Shown here: piece after piece, positions 51,401 through 62,929 of the stretch | How the letters are laid out: every line of letters begins with the position of its first letter | How positions within the stretch are numbered: the stretch's first letter is position 1 | NCBI RefSeq assembly: GCF_022965805.1 | Contig: NC_133104.1 | Location: 41,088,682 to 41,152,681, forward strand | Reading direction: 5' to 3' | DNA from: Primulina eburnea | Lineage: Eukaryota; Streptophyta; Magnoliopsida; Lamiales; Gesneriaceae | DNA length: 64,000 nucleotides | Made by a program: the position numbers and the translations under genes | Notes under the pieces: model-generated | The model's input: the letters and a program-made list of their open reading frames with translations, nothing else | What the model was told of the DNA's origin: nothing | Databases searched by the model: none

Positions 51401-54400
51401 AGCATTCACAGGATGCTCGTCACTGCATGCGGAGAGAAAACACATCCTTAAGTCAAAACGCATCGTAAAGCCATCATAAAGCATCCACATAATTATCTCA
51501 AAAGTTGCAACTTTGTTTTAATGAAAATTTTCAAAAATCAAATTCTGTATAGCAATGTTTAAAGTTGAATTCACGCTGTGAAGGTCAAATGCATTCATTT
51601 TTTTAGCAATAAAATTTCAAACTATGATCTAAGGTTAAGTGCACTGTATAATTTTGAGAGCATCATATATTCTCTTTCTGCTTTTACAACAGGTTTGAGA
51701 ACTTTGCAATGAAAAGGATATCTTTAGATCTCCCACACATCCATCCCAAACCCCGAGGCAGTGAACATCCAAATAAAATGTCCAGAATGTTATTTTAATT
51801 CATTTAACCAGTAGTTATGACACACAATGAAACAGATATAAATTTTTTTTTTTTGATGAAAAACTAGATTTTATTAATATACTTAGAAGTTACAGATTAC
51901 AGTAGAAAGCGGATGAGTGATCCGCGATAGTTACAAAGTTATGAAACAGATATAAATTAATTAACACCTTCTCTCATCCCCGCTCAGGTCTTTGCAGACA
52001 ACAAGTAGATTGTACCATAAATCAACATGTTTTTCAAAATGTTCAGCTACTGAAAACTTTTCTATGACAATCAAGGTAGGCGCATCTATCAATGAACACA
52101 GAAAGTTAACAAAACAATCAAGAGGCACAGCATTTCATTTTGTGCACAGGAATGAAACATTCAAAAAACATAACATACTTTGTCTGAAATGGAACATATT
52201 TTTCAAAATATTCAGCATTTAAACTGAAAACTTTTATATGATAAATCAAGGTAGGTGCATCTATCAATGAAGAAAGAAAGTTAACAAACAATCAAGAGGC
52301 GCATCTCATTTTGTGCACAGGTATGTAATATCTGAAAAACATAACATGCATTGTCTGAAATGGATCGACATTCATATAGAAATAATAAGCTGGTAAGAGC
52401 CACGTGAATAGACATGATTTGACTGCTGATAGAGATCTCAATATCAAATGGACCGTACCTAGTAACTTTGAAGAAAGTATTGAACATCTCATTTACAAGA
52501 TCATCACATTCAAGATCCAGCATCACGACACAGGATCTATATCTTGCCAATGTTTCAAGAATTACTACTCTCCTTCCAAATGATGGGCCATTTATATCAT
52601 TTAAGCCACTGAAAGTACCCACAATCAACTCAAAAATATCCTGTAATAGATTAAAGAGCAATCGATAAAAATATCCTCAAGTTGATAGCTCTACTCGCTC
52701 ATTATTTTAAGTAAGATGTACCTTTAGAACATCATCATCATAAGGAGCCTCTGGTGCAGTAATTCGAGTTATTTCACAGATACATACAGCTACAAATAAC
52801 TTAACCTCTCGATCTTGATGCTTTATAAGTTCTGGCTTGGCAATAGAAGTTAAAAAAGCATCCATAGACTCCATTACAGGCTTTGGTGGTGACTGATCTA
52901 GTTCAGAAAGACATGATGCACCTTGCTGCATGTGAAGGAGAGACAGTTGTATTGTTATTATGCAACGCAATCAGTTGAGAGTGCAAATAACTTAATCCAC
53001 ACAACTGACACAAAACACTTCCAGTTAAAGTCCATCAGAGTCAAGTAAAATTTTAAGTTTGTGAAACCAAATTTGTGGGGCATGCAAAACCAAAGGTAAT
53101 AATCAAATTTATCTTTTTAAATATATATACAGAATACAAGGATGAGTGGACATCTCCGGTTCAAAAGTGTAGCCACGGATAGGAAATTAAAAAATCAAAA
53201 TTTCAGAAGTTAGAAGTCACTATGCCAACTAGAGCAATGATACAGAATTTCACTGAAAAAATAGACTTGTGGAAGGGGATAACAAAAATGAGTGTGTAAC
53301 AAGACATATGACCACAGATGATAGCTCAAAATATTCTTGAGACACTTGAATACTTGATTATAAAAGCCCAACATATCTCGATAACTATGCTAAATTATAA
53401 AGACGTCTCGTTCATTGTCCACACTAAACCATACCAATTTCCTAAATAAAATACTGGAATAGGGTCACATGAGGCTTTCATGAAATACAAGACTTGCCAT
53501 TCTACAAGACTTTTACTCTGTCCATTTCATTATTATTATTTTTCCGCAGGGAGTGAAGCACTAAACTTTAAGGCTGCAAGTTGATATATGATATTGCAGT
53601 TTAACTAAACAATCAAACACCATGCTTGATTGTTTTACCTCCTATCCATTCATCGGGAATTTCTATGACTCAAAATGCAATAACAAACACTGAATTAATT
53701 ATATGAGAACCAACACTACGTTATTTGTACACAAACATTCACTAAAATCAACTGTCAGTAACCAGCATAGGTGTCCACTTCATTTAATTAGATAAACTAC
53801 AAAAGGCAAAGATTTTTTTCCTTTCAAACAAAAAAGGTGTTCGTACAACACTAGCTATAAGTATGCTTCTATACAGAAGTGTTCATATTCTCCACAGTTT
53901 CGGATAAATGCACATATGTTCGCACCGCGCAGAAAAATTTGGGAAGGCAGTCTTGAAGAGAATAAATGCAGAATCCAGTGACTTTACTTGTACACAGTCA
54001 CGTGTTTTAAAAGTCTCTGAATAAAACAAAGACATATATAAAAATTACTAGTAAAATCTAGCCCAAAATAAGAAGATTTACTACTGGTAATATTATTCAA
54101 ACTTAATGTTTTTGCAAAGATGAAGCTTTCTGACTTCAGTCCCCTGAAAACCTAATTCTCACGGTTATTTTGAGACTTTAAGAAAAAAATTCAAACTTTC
54201 TGCTCCCATCCACCACCACCACCCAAAAAGAACAAGGACAAAAGAAAATGAGAGAAACAAAACGCTCAGATTCAAACCCTATGAACAAACGTGACTGAAC
54301 CCCAACAATCACCGAGACAGACTCTATCAAAACACCAGCATGCACCTGCAAGTTGACCTAATGGGCATACAAGAATGGATGACCACTACACGACAGAAAT

Positions 54401-54729
54401 TTCAAATTTGAAATACACCCCACCACGAAAAATTAAGCTGAATAGTTCCCCGAAGGAACCCTAATACGCTACCAATTTCACCAAGCCTTAAACTTTCAAA
54501 ATGAAACAAACATAAATACACAAATATAACTCATCACCGAACACGCCAAAAACCACATAAAAAAACATGCGTCCACCATAATTCAAATGCAACCGAGGAA
54601 TTTAAATTGCAAAAAAGAAATTTTTTTTTTTACCTTCAAGACCTTAATGAGAGCGTCTTTAGAAGCTGGAGGATTTTCCAGCTTCGCACCCAGCTCTCTC
54701 AGCTGCTGTTGCAGCTGCTTTGGAGTCAT
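39487..54729 (-). CDS. PDS5A: Sister-chromatid cohesion protein PDS5 (PDS5A/B-like, HEAT repeats plus Tudor)
   Basis: Cohesin-associated HEAT-repeat protein acting on chromosomes in cohesion, repair and meiosis. All 33 exons join in frame to 5001 nt (1666 aa): 54634-54729, 52722-52925, 52459-52640, 51296-51422, 50994-51212, 50543-50759, 50323-50468, 50082-50227, 49613-49762, 49414-49498, 49157-49348, 48868-49050, 48148-48302, 47942-48068, 47652-47801, 47510-47569, 47295-47431, 47050-47167, 46802-46933, 46476-46675, 44791-44947, 44479-44625, 43471-43551, 42772-43398, 42580-42684, 41936-42003, 41337-41388, 41137-41223, 40991-41028, 40463-40525, 40227-40381, 39612-39973, 39487-39519. Residues 1 to about 1130 are the HEAT array (VIEHCAGKLEPGIKQFLIS, FRVMSRYFIDPAKAEENF, EGTLHILAKAGGTIREQL). 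A basic, low-complexity region with VPKRRRSSS follows. A Tudor-like domain (IGCTIKVWWPMDKQFYEG, ILYEDGDVEVLRLDKERW) lies at about 1385-1445, then an acidic tail. The final 33-nt exon supplies STWKQRAGKK. Confidence 0.96.
51844..51940 (-). mobile_element. 5'-truncated LINE 3' end with perfect 17-bp TSD
   Basis: In PDS5 intron 3. On the minus strand the insert ends AATAAAATCTAGTTTTTCAT followed by an A tract (the T run at 51844 onward), a common plant LINE 3' end. It is flanked by a perfect 17-bp duplication, ATGAAACAGATATAAAT, at 51827-51843 and 51941-51957. Confidence 0.9.
52030..52368. repeat. Tandem duplication of about 169 bp in PDS5 intron 3
   Basis: TTTTCAAAAT, CATCTATCAATGAA, ACAATCAAGAGGC, CATTTTGTGCACAGG and TTGTCTGAAATGGA recur in order, starting near 52030 and 52199. 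The copies differ by point changes and small indels. Confidence 0.85.
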
Positions 54730-55419
54730 GGAACTCAAAATTGCTCACACCTAGGAGTCTCGATTAGCAGGATTCACTGCGTTTTTTTAGTGTGTTCTGC
54801 TGTGTGTGTGAATTGGGGCTTTTTTTTGGGACGTTTCTAACAAGTGAAAAGAGCTGTCCTTCAGGGGTTGCTCAACCCACAGTTAAAGTCGATATATTTA
54901 ATTTTGAGGCTTTTTGCAATTTCCACCTTCTAATTTATGTTATTTTCACTTTCGACTTCGCCTTTTCTCTCTCTCTCTCTTAAAAAAAATCATATAACCT
55001 TTATTTTTAATTTGTTTCTCGTGAATCCTAAAGAAATGATTATTACAGTGACAGTAAAATTAATTACATATAGCTTGAGGTTAATCACATACGAATCTAT
55101 ATATACGAAATTGATACGCTGCTCACCAACCCGTGAGCGACAGCCCATGTGGCATTTCAACCTGGATTTTTTTATTTTTTTATTTTAGTTTTTAACTTTT
55201 TTGTGGATATTTATATTAATATTCTTGTATCCCTCTTCTCAGAAAAAGCCCTTCTCAGAAAAAGCCTTTCCCAACCCAAACACATCGCCGCCTTAATCTT
55301 TGTGGCCGATTCACCAACCCTGTTCGGGTCACTCCACCGGAAATCCGAGGCCAACGCCGAACGTGAGAGCTCCACCATTTGCCGACGCCAGAAAAGGGGA
55401 ACGCCGAACGCGACAGCCC
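54730..55419. promoter_or_regulatory. Bidirectional upstream region of PDS5 and the viroplasmin-domain gene
   Basis: Both neighbours read outward from this 0.7-kb stretch. A CT-rich run is at 54961-54981. 55240-55265 holds a short duplication (CCCTTCTCAGAAAAAG). No further coding exon was identified. Confidence 0.45.
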
Positions 55420-56289
55420 ATGGTATTCTGCATTTTTTCGAATTCTTTTTTCAAACATTATACAACTATTGAAATTTGGAATGAGTTTGTTAGTTTGTAA
55501 TTGATGTTCGGATGGCAACAATTTGAATGTAATTATGTGGTTTCATATTTCTGTTATGAGTTTGAATGTAATTCTGTGATTTCAACAATTTGCAGCAGAA
55601 GTAAAATCGAGATTTCTCTTAAAATCCAGTTTGTATAATCGAGATTTCTCTTAAAGCTTGAATATTGGGATTTGTACTAACCTAACTATTTCATTCATTG
55701 AAGCAACATTGCTCTTGTCGAGACTATGCAGGGATTCTTGAGCATTTTTCCACTGTTGGCACCCAATTTTGCTTGTTCCATATTGTGTATTTTTTTAGTT
55801 GTTCAGAATGAGCAACCCCCAGTGGTGGAGGACCATGAAAAAATCCAACTAGTCTTTATTGTCATTGTCTACTTTGATTCTTGGTCAAGAATTGAATAAT
55901 ATAATTTTTGGTTTAGTTTATTTGTATTCACATTCTCCGTTTTTGAAACATTTTGCGTTACAATGTAGGGCAAAACATACGTCGTATTTGTTGGGCGTAA
56001 ATCTGGCATTTATGACACGTGGGCAGAAGCAAGCTCTAATGTTATCGGGTATAAGGGTGCTGTCCACCAATCATTCAGAACCAGAGAGGAGGCCGAGAAA
56101 GCTTACAATGCCGCATCGGTGAAACAATCTACGTCGACGTCCTCCCAAAATACAATAAACGAAAGTTCAAGTGCAGGTTCAAGTTCAAGAGGCGAAGTAT
56201 CCCAGACTGAAAAATTAGATGAAATATTGAAGTGCTTGGAGGTGATACAAGAAAATTTGAAAGCACTAAAATTGAATAAAGATGATTAG
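55420..56289 (+). CDS. Small protein with RNase H1 N-terminal (viroplasmin-type) domain
   Basis: The exon 55969-56289 begins right after a TAG acceptor and encodes GKTYVVFVGRKSGIYDTWAE, ASSNVIGYKGAVHQSFRTR and EEAEKAYNAASV, the fold shared by RNase H1 hybrid-binding domains and caulimovirus inclusion-body proteins. A Ser-rich linker and a short predicted helix (EILKCLEVIQENLKALKLN) follow, ending in TAG. No RNase H catalytic domain follows. Joining ATG at 55420-55422, which directly abuts a GT donor, gives a 107-aa protein starting MGKTYVVF. That start is inferred and another first exon is possible. Such stand-alone domains occur as plant genes, probably binding RNA/DNA hybrids or double-stranded RNA. 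The intron holds small tandem repeats (AATCGAGATTTCTCTTAAA twice). It converges on the FAR1-related gene. Confidence 0.65.
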
Positions 56290-56935
56290 ATAAATAATTG
56301 TAATTTATTGACAGTAGTTGCAACCGTTGTAATGTTTTGGTGAAGATATTATATGACAGATGATTGTTTTGCAATTCAAAAACTTTATTGTGTCAAGCTT
56401 TATGAGATTGTATTTCTACGACATTCTCTTGTTTTATTGTGTCAAGCTTTATGAGATTGTATTTCAAAAACGTTCTCTTTATTGCAATTTACTCTTTTCA
56501 ATATACACAAGGGAAAACCAATTTTAAAAACAAAGCACAATGAAATCAGGCAATGCTTGTGGGCAGAGTATATACATAGCCTCCTCCATCTAGTTCATAA
56601 TGCTTCTGCTGATTCACATTAAACCAATATGGCAGCAGGAAAATTAAAACATCAAGATTTCTTGACAGAGAATGGTTATCATATTGAATTTGAAAATTCT
56701 ACAATGCAAATTCTTGAATTAAGCAGAGGATCTTTCTCATGGTGACAGAGACCTCAAAGCTCGAATCCACGACAGAGGTTTGACGTGTTCTTAGAAGTCT
56801 CATGAATCCTGCCAAGAACAAGAACAAATTTCAGGTGTTTTGTTACATTAACACTATCAACATAAATATTTGATAAAGCACTATAAAATGGTTACCCCAT
56901 CGCACATATTCAACTTGATAAAATAATAACCTTTA
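56290..56935. other. Convergent intergenic region with a 53-bp tandem repeat
   Basis: TTTATTGTGTCAAGCTTTAT followed by GAGATTGTATTTC occurs at about 56381 and 56434. The rest should be the trailers of the two flanking genes. Confidence 0.6.
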
Positions 56936-59349
56936 TCAAATCCAGTTGTTAGAACCTATAAAATTCGAAACAGTTATTAATAAAAAAAATGTTGATGATT
57001 AACAACATATATTTAGAGATTTAAATTACCATGTATCGATCCAAAATCTTCGTCATCTGAGCTTTCTTCTTCGTTTTTATTATTAATATTTGACCTGAAG
57101 AACGTTGAGTATGCCACCATATATTAATTTTGATGATTAACCACATATATACAAAAATAATAAAATATACATTGGTGATAAACACATACCCGTCTTGCAA
57201 ATTTGGACAGTTACGCTTGTCATGCTGCACACCTCGGCGTCCACACCCACGACATTTTCTTCCCTGTGTGGTTGCCTTCTCCTTTGATGACTTTAATCTC
57301 TTCCCACATCCCTTTGTTCTAATTTTTTGAGGAACAACGATACCAATAGCCCTATCTGTGGCTCTTCTACATTGACTTCCACCGCTTACTGTTGTAGTCA
57401 TATTCAAATCTTTCATTTTGTTGCCAATATAATCAAACTGTGCATTCAAGAAATTTGTTCCCTCAACAGTCAATGATGCAATATCAACTAATGCAGAAGC
57501 TTTATAGGATAACCTCAAATGTCTTGACATCAAACATCTTTCTGGAGCTTCAACCACATTTTGCTCATCTGTAGGAAAAAATTCTACATTCTTTGCAGCT
57601 TGCGTCCAACGTTTCAGTATATATTTATCAGGCAAATGAAAGACTTGGTTTATACGAAAATATGCTAACATATGCCTGCATGGAATGCCCTCAAACTGAA
57701 ATTTCATACAACTGCACAATATATCATCCCCTTGTATGACATGTGTAAGCACTCTTGGTTTCGAAGACGAAGAAGCTTGAAAATTCATCACCTTGTAAAT
57801 CCCAAACTCATTTCCCACAGATTCTGTTTGCACGTAATAACCATGACTCTGACTCATTTCTTCTTGAAACTCCAACCATTTCTTTTTCGTGTAAACCGTC
57901 ACCATCTGAGATTCCATTGGCCATTTGGACTGTAGCTTGGGACGCTCATTCATATCGATATGATCTGCAACTAACTCATTGTATCTTTGTTGCCGAAGTG
58001 CCTTATTGAAACGAATGATAAAATCCATCAATGAGTTCTTGCTAGATATATATCTCTTGAAAAAAGCATGTGAACTTTCGGACCGCTGGCTACTTGACAT
58101 ACCCGCAGAAAATACATGATTAAAATATGCTGGTACCCATTTATGTCGCAACTCAAACATCAACGACAGCCAATCATGTTGTTCCAAGTTAGCATTATAC
58201 ATAGCAGCTTCCCAGGAAGTGTCAAATTCCTCATCTGTGGAGGAATGTAGAATGGCTTTCCTTATGCTTTCGTAGTGATCACGGAAAGTCACTGGGTTTA
58301 ATTTCTCAAAGAATTTGTTCAGTATATGCCACAAACAATATCGGTGTGTTGTTTGAGGAAAAACTTGTGATATGGCTTTCGTCAGAGCAGGATCTTGGTC
58401 AGTGATAATCAAGTTTGGGGCACCTTGACACATGGCTTCTAGGAATTTATTAAGCAACCAAACAAAAGAATCTGTTTTTTCGTCACTCAACAATCCACAA
58501 CCAAAAAGAATGGTCTGATGATGATGATTAACTCCAACAAATGGTGCGAAAATCATCCCATATTTGTTGGTGTTGTATGTAGTATCAAACACAACTACGT
58601 CACCAAAAGCAGTGTATGCCCTTCTTGACACATGATCAGTCCAAAAACACCTGGTAAATCTGTTGTCCGAGTCAGTCTCATAAACAAAAAAGAACAATGA
58701 ATTCTTTGCTTTCTCAGATTCGAAGAAATCGACCAATGTTTCTGCATCAATACCCTTATGCTCATCCCTAACACTTTGCTCGTAGTTTCTCATATCTCTT
58801 TCTATGAAACCTACATTTTCAGGCCCTCCAGACTCTATCTCAAATAATCTCATTTGTTGACAAGTTGGCACATTGGCTTCTGCAAATTGTTGACTCAACA
58901 TTTTTTGATGCAGAAATACCACGATGCGAGCGTAACAAATGCACCTTTGACGGAGTCGATAATGGATGATTATGACTTTCAATGAAGGTACTGACAACCC
59001 AACCTGGACCTGTTTGTTCCTTGACAACTGAAATCTCGGACAAACATCCGGTTCTAGTCTCACCACGGGCTCTTTCTTTTCTTGGTTGATCATTTTTTGT
59101 CTGTTTGCTCCATCGAATATCATCTGTATGCCCTTCTTTAAAGCATACAAATTTCTTCCATATAATTTCGTTCGTTTTCTTACTTTTCTTGCTATTACTC
59201 ATTCTCGCGCTAAAACCGGATTCTCGGGCATATTGGTTGTAGAATGAGAATGCATCCTCTAACGAATCGAATCTCATACCAATCTGGGGTTTCTGATCAT
59301 CACCGACTTGGGGGATGTACGATTGTTCATCTCCACTATATTGATCCAT
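56936..59349 (-). CDS. FRS: FAR1-related sequence (FRS) protein, MULE-transposase derived, with a frameshift
   Basis: Large exon 57190-59349, then 57030-57094 and 56936-56955 (ending SIHGSNNWI). ATG at 59349 begins MDQYSGDEQSYIPQVGDDQK. The FAR1 DNA-binding domain follows (FDSLEDAFSFYNQYARESGF, FVCFKEGHTDD, TGCLSEISVV, SHNHPLSTPSKVHLLRSHRG), then a MULE transposase domain with its acidic positions (VVFDTTYNTNKYGMIFAPF, LIITDQDPALTKAI, SSQRSESSHAFFKRY) and a SWIM zinc finger (CSCMKFQFEGIPCRHMLAYF). A zinc-knuckle-like CRGCGRRGVQHDKRNC lies near the end. FRS proteins are domesticated transposases acting as transcription factors, for example in phytochrome A signalling. The frame is broken at the A6 run 58906-58901: upstream reads ..GISASKN, while downstream MLSQQFAEANVPTCQQMRLF is in another frame. 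Restoring register needs one base fewer or two more. It is otherwise full length. Confidence 0.85.
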
Positions 59350-60516
<1,167 letters not shown>

Positions 60517-60527
60517 CATATAGCTTT

Positions 60528-60718
60528 TGTGACTAAAGTGAAATTTGACAAATTATGGAAGGACTAAATTGATATTTGAATTGTTGAAATAAAAAAATAA
60601 AAATAAAAGTGTGTGTTGAAATAAAAACAAAAAAACAAAAATGTAATATTAGTATGGTAAAGTTGGAAAAAAAAAAAGTTGTGTCCTTCTTAAATGGTTA
60701 CTATCATGAATTACTTAA
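60528..60718 (-). mobile_element. Fragment of the small Helitron family
   Basis: Shares GTGAAATTTGACAAATTATG, GGACTAAATTGATATTTGAA and GTGTGTTGAAATAAAA blocks with the elements at 8631-9266. The hairpin and CTAG end are missing, apparently lost at the adjacent TA tract. Confidence 0.65.
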
Positions 60719-60875
60719 ATAGACAGTTCGATGTTTATCATATGGACGACAACTTTTGAGATTTGATATCACATGGGTTATCGATAAAAAAAAACATTTG
60801 GATCCCTCACATTTGATAGAATTTTCCTACTAATATAAATTTCTAAATTATCTAAATTGCAAGTTTATAAAAAAA

Positions 60876-61057
60876 GAGTGGGTCTCATGTGAGACCGTCT
60901 CACGGATCATATTCTGTGAGATAGGTCAACCCTACTCATATTCACAATAAAAAGTAATACTCTTAGCATGAAAAGTAATAATTTTTCATGGATAACTCAA
61001 ATAAAATATATGTCTCACAAATACGACCTGTGAGACCGTCTCACACAAGTTTTTGTC
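60876..61057 (+). mobile_element. 182-bp MULE-like MITE copy
   Basis: Begins GAGTGGGTCTCATGTGAGAC and ends CACACAAGTTTTTGTC. Flanks ATAAAAAAA and ATAAATAAG match at 7 of 9. Exactly 182 bp. Confidence 0.88.
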
Positions 61058-62450
61058 ATAAATAAGGGAAAAATAAAACCAAGTATAGACTATCTTTTTT
61101 GTTTGAGGATTCTTTATTTAAATATACATCTAGAGAAATACATAATACCAAAGCACTTGGTTATAATGTTCAAGTTTGGTTAATTCTTCTTCTAATGAAA
61201 TAATTTTAAAAAAAATCTTCTTTCTAGATAAAGACATGGGCCGGTTTTATTTGAGCAGTTGTACAATAACCTAGAGTTTTCTTTTTGCAAAAACCATAGT
61301 GAAGCTCGTGACCAGCCTCATTTCTTAAAAGTTTTAGTTTTATTTTATTACTAAAAATATTGGGAAAAAATTATATATTTGATATTGAGGAAATATTAAT
61401 TTACTACACGAACTATTGAAAATTCATCGAATTGATACAAAATATAGTTAGGGTTTAATCGGTACACAACGCCGGAAAAGTAATTTAGATATATAGAACA
61501 ATTTTTCGTCAGCTTAAAAAAATTTAACCCATTTTTTTATCGATATCAAATAGTCAAATAATTGGTGTAAACTTTAAGGCTTGAAAAAGTTTATCCGAGC
61601 TCAAAGATTTTAAAATTTTTGCACAAATTCTATTCGAATAAAGTCTCATATCCGAGCTGGGAATGAAATATTCGAACATCTTCATGAGCTGTTTCGAAAA
61701 CAAAGATCCAAAATATATACGTTTATTTAATATACAATTATAATACTTTGTTACAATATTAGGCTCCGCGACTCATAAACTATCAAACAATATATTTTAT
61801 GTTCGAATTTGGCTCAAAAAATTTGAAAATATTCAAGTTCAACTTAAATTTGATACTTTCGAATAATAATCAAATATAATTTGAACTGGCTCAATTCATT
61901 TACAACCCTAATATTATTCTTAAGTTAAATCTCACTTCCCCCGATTATTATAATCACTGGTGATAATTTGCACGCAACTAGCACGCAGTTGAAATATTAT
62001 CTAAACATGATAGTATTTGTTATTTTCAAATGGATTATTTTTTCTTATTTTTATTAGTCGTGATAAATTATCTAAAAATAAAAAATATGGATAAAAAAAT
62101 AAATGTAAATATAATTGTAACTTTAAATATGACTTCACTAAATCAATTAAAAGTTAATATAGGGGTCTCAAATTTATTTAAATAGCAATATATAATGTAA
62201 AATTTCATTTTTTTGAAAAAAAAAAATGCACTTATATGGCTTAAATTCTGAAATATTTTTGATTAAAAATTACAAGAAACCTAAACACGATATTATATAC
62301 TATATTAATAACTATATTAGAAGACACCAAAATATTTAATTTCATAATTACACTTTTTACCCTACTAAAACCTCCTCAAATCACTCCATATTTTAAATAA
62401 AAAAATATATAAACAAAACTTCCCTTTTAAATCGAACAACTATTGCTCAT
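61058..62450. other. Gene-free AT-rich stretch
   Basis: No coding exon, clear repeat or RNA gene was recognised. Confidence 0.5.
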
Positions 62451-62454
62451 CTGT

Positions 62455-62925
62455 TTTACGAATGTCCTTGCACTAAGATCATTTGGGATAGAATTCGAAG
62501 ATGGCTAAGTACGAAGAAGTGTACGGGATCTCCTTTGGCAATCTCGTGCATTTCGTTCAGTTTATAGAGACAGTTCGAATATAGCAAGATTGAGATTCAC
62601 GGCTATGGCAGCTACGGTGTACCACGTCTGGAGCATGTGCAATCGGGTTATGTTCGACGGAGAAAAACTACAGGTAGACGACATTGTCCGGATAATACAG
62701 ATTCATTCTTATCGATGTTTACCACAAGTTGTTGAAACAATGTGTGTGCTGCCTTAATCTGCGTTATTGATCGGATTTTGGTGAGGCTATGGTCTATTGT
62801 TTTTCAGTACTCGTGTGTTATGATGTGTTTTCTTCTTATTCGTATTCTGATTTCTTGGATATGCCTAGTGTACTTGTATATGTAAACTTTTTACCTCTTA
62901 ATGGAATTAGTTTCATTTAAAAAAA
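62455..62925 (+). mobile_element. LINE 3' remnant (C-terminal zinc-binding part of reverse transcriptase)
   Basis: Shifting frames give WDRIRRWLSTKKC, then RLRFTAMAATVYHVWSMCNR and VDDIVRIIQIHSYRCL, typical of the end of plant LINE ORF2. A frameshift separates the two parts. It ends in an A-rich tail near 62919-62925. Confidence 0.7.
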
Positions 62926-62929
62926 AGTG

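Noticed and set aside
55255..55521. Arg-rich open frames on both strands upstream of the viroplasmin-domain exon
   Set aside because: They overlap the likely leader and first-exon region and show no domain; only the ATG abutting the GT donor was used.
57021..57180. Hydrophobic extension YVFITNVYFIIFVYMWLII at the FRS C-terminus
   Set aside because: It is read-through of the first 3' intron (donor GTATGT after DG); the spliced tail is SNINNKNEEESSDDEDFG.
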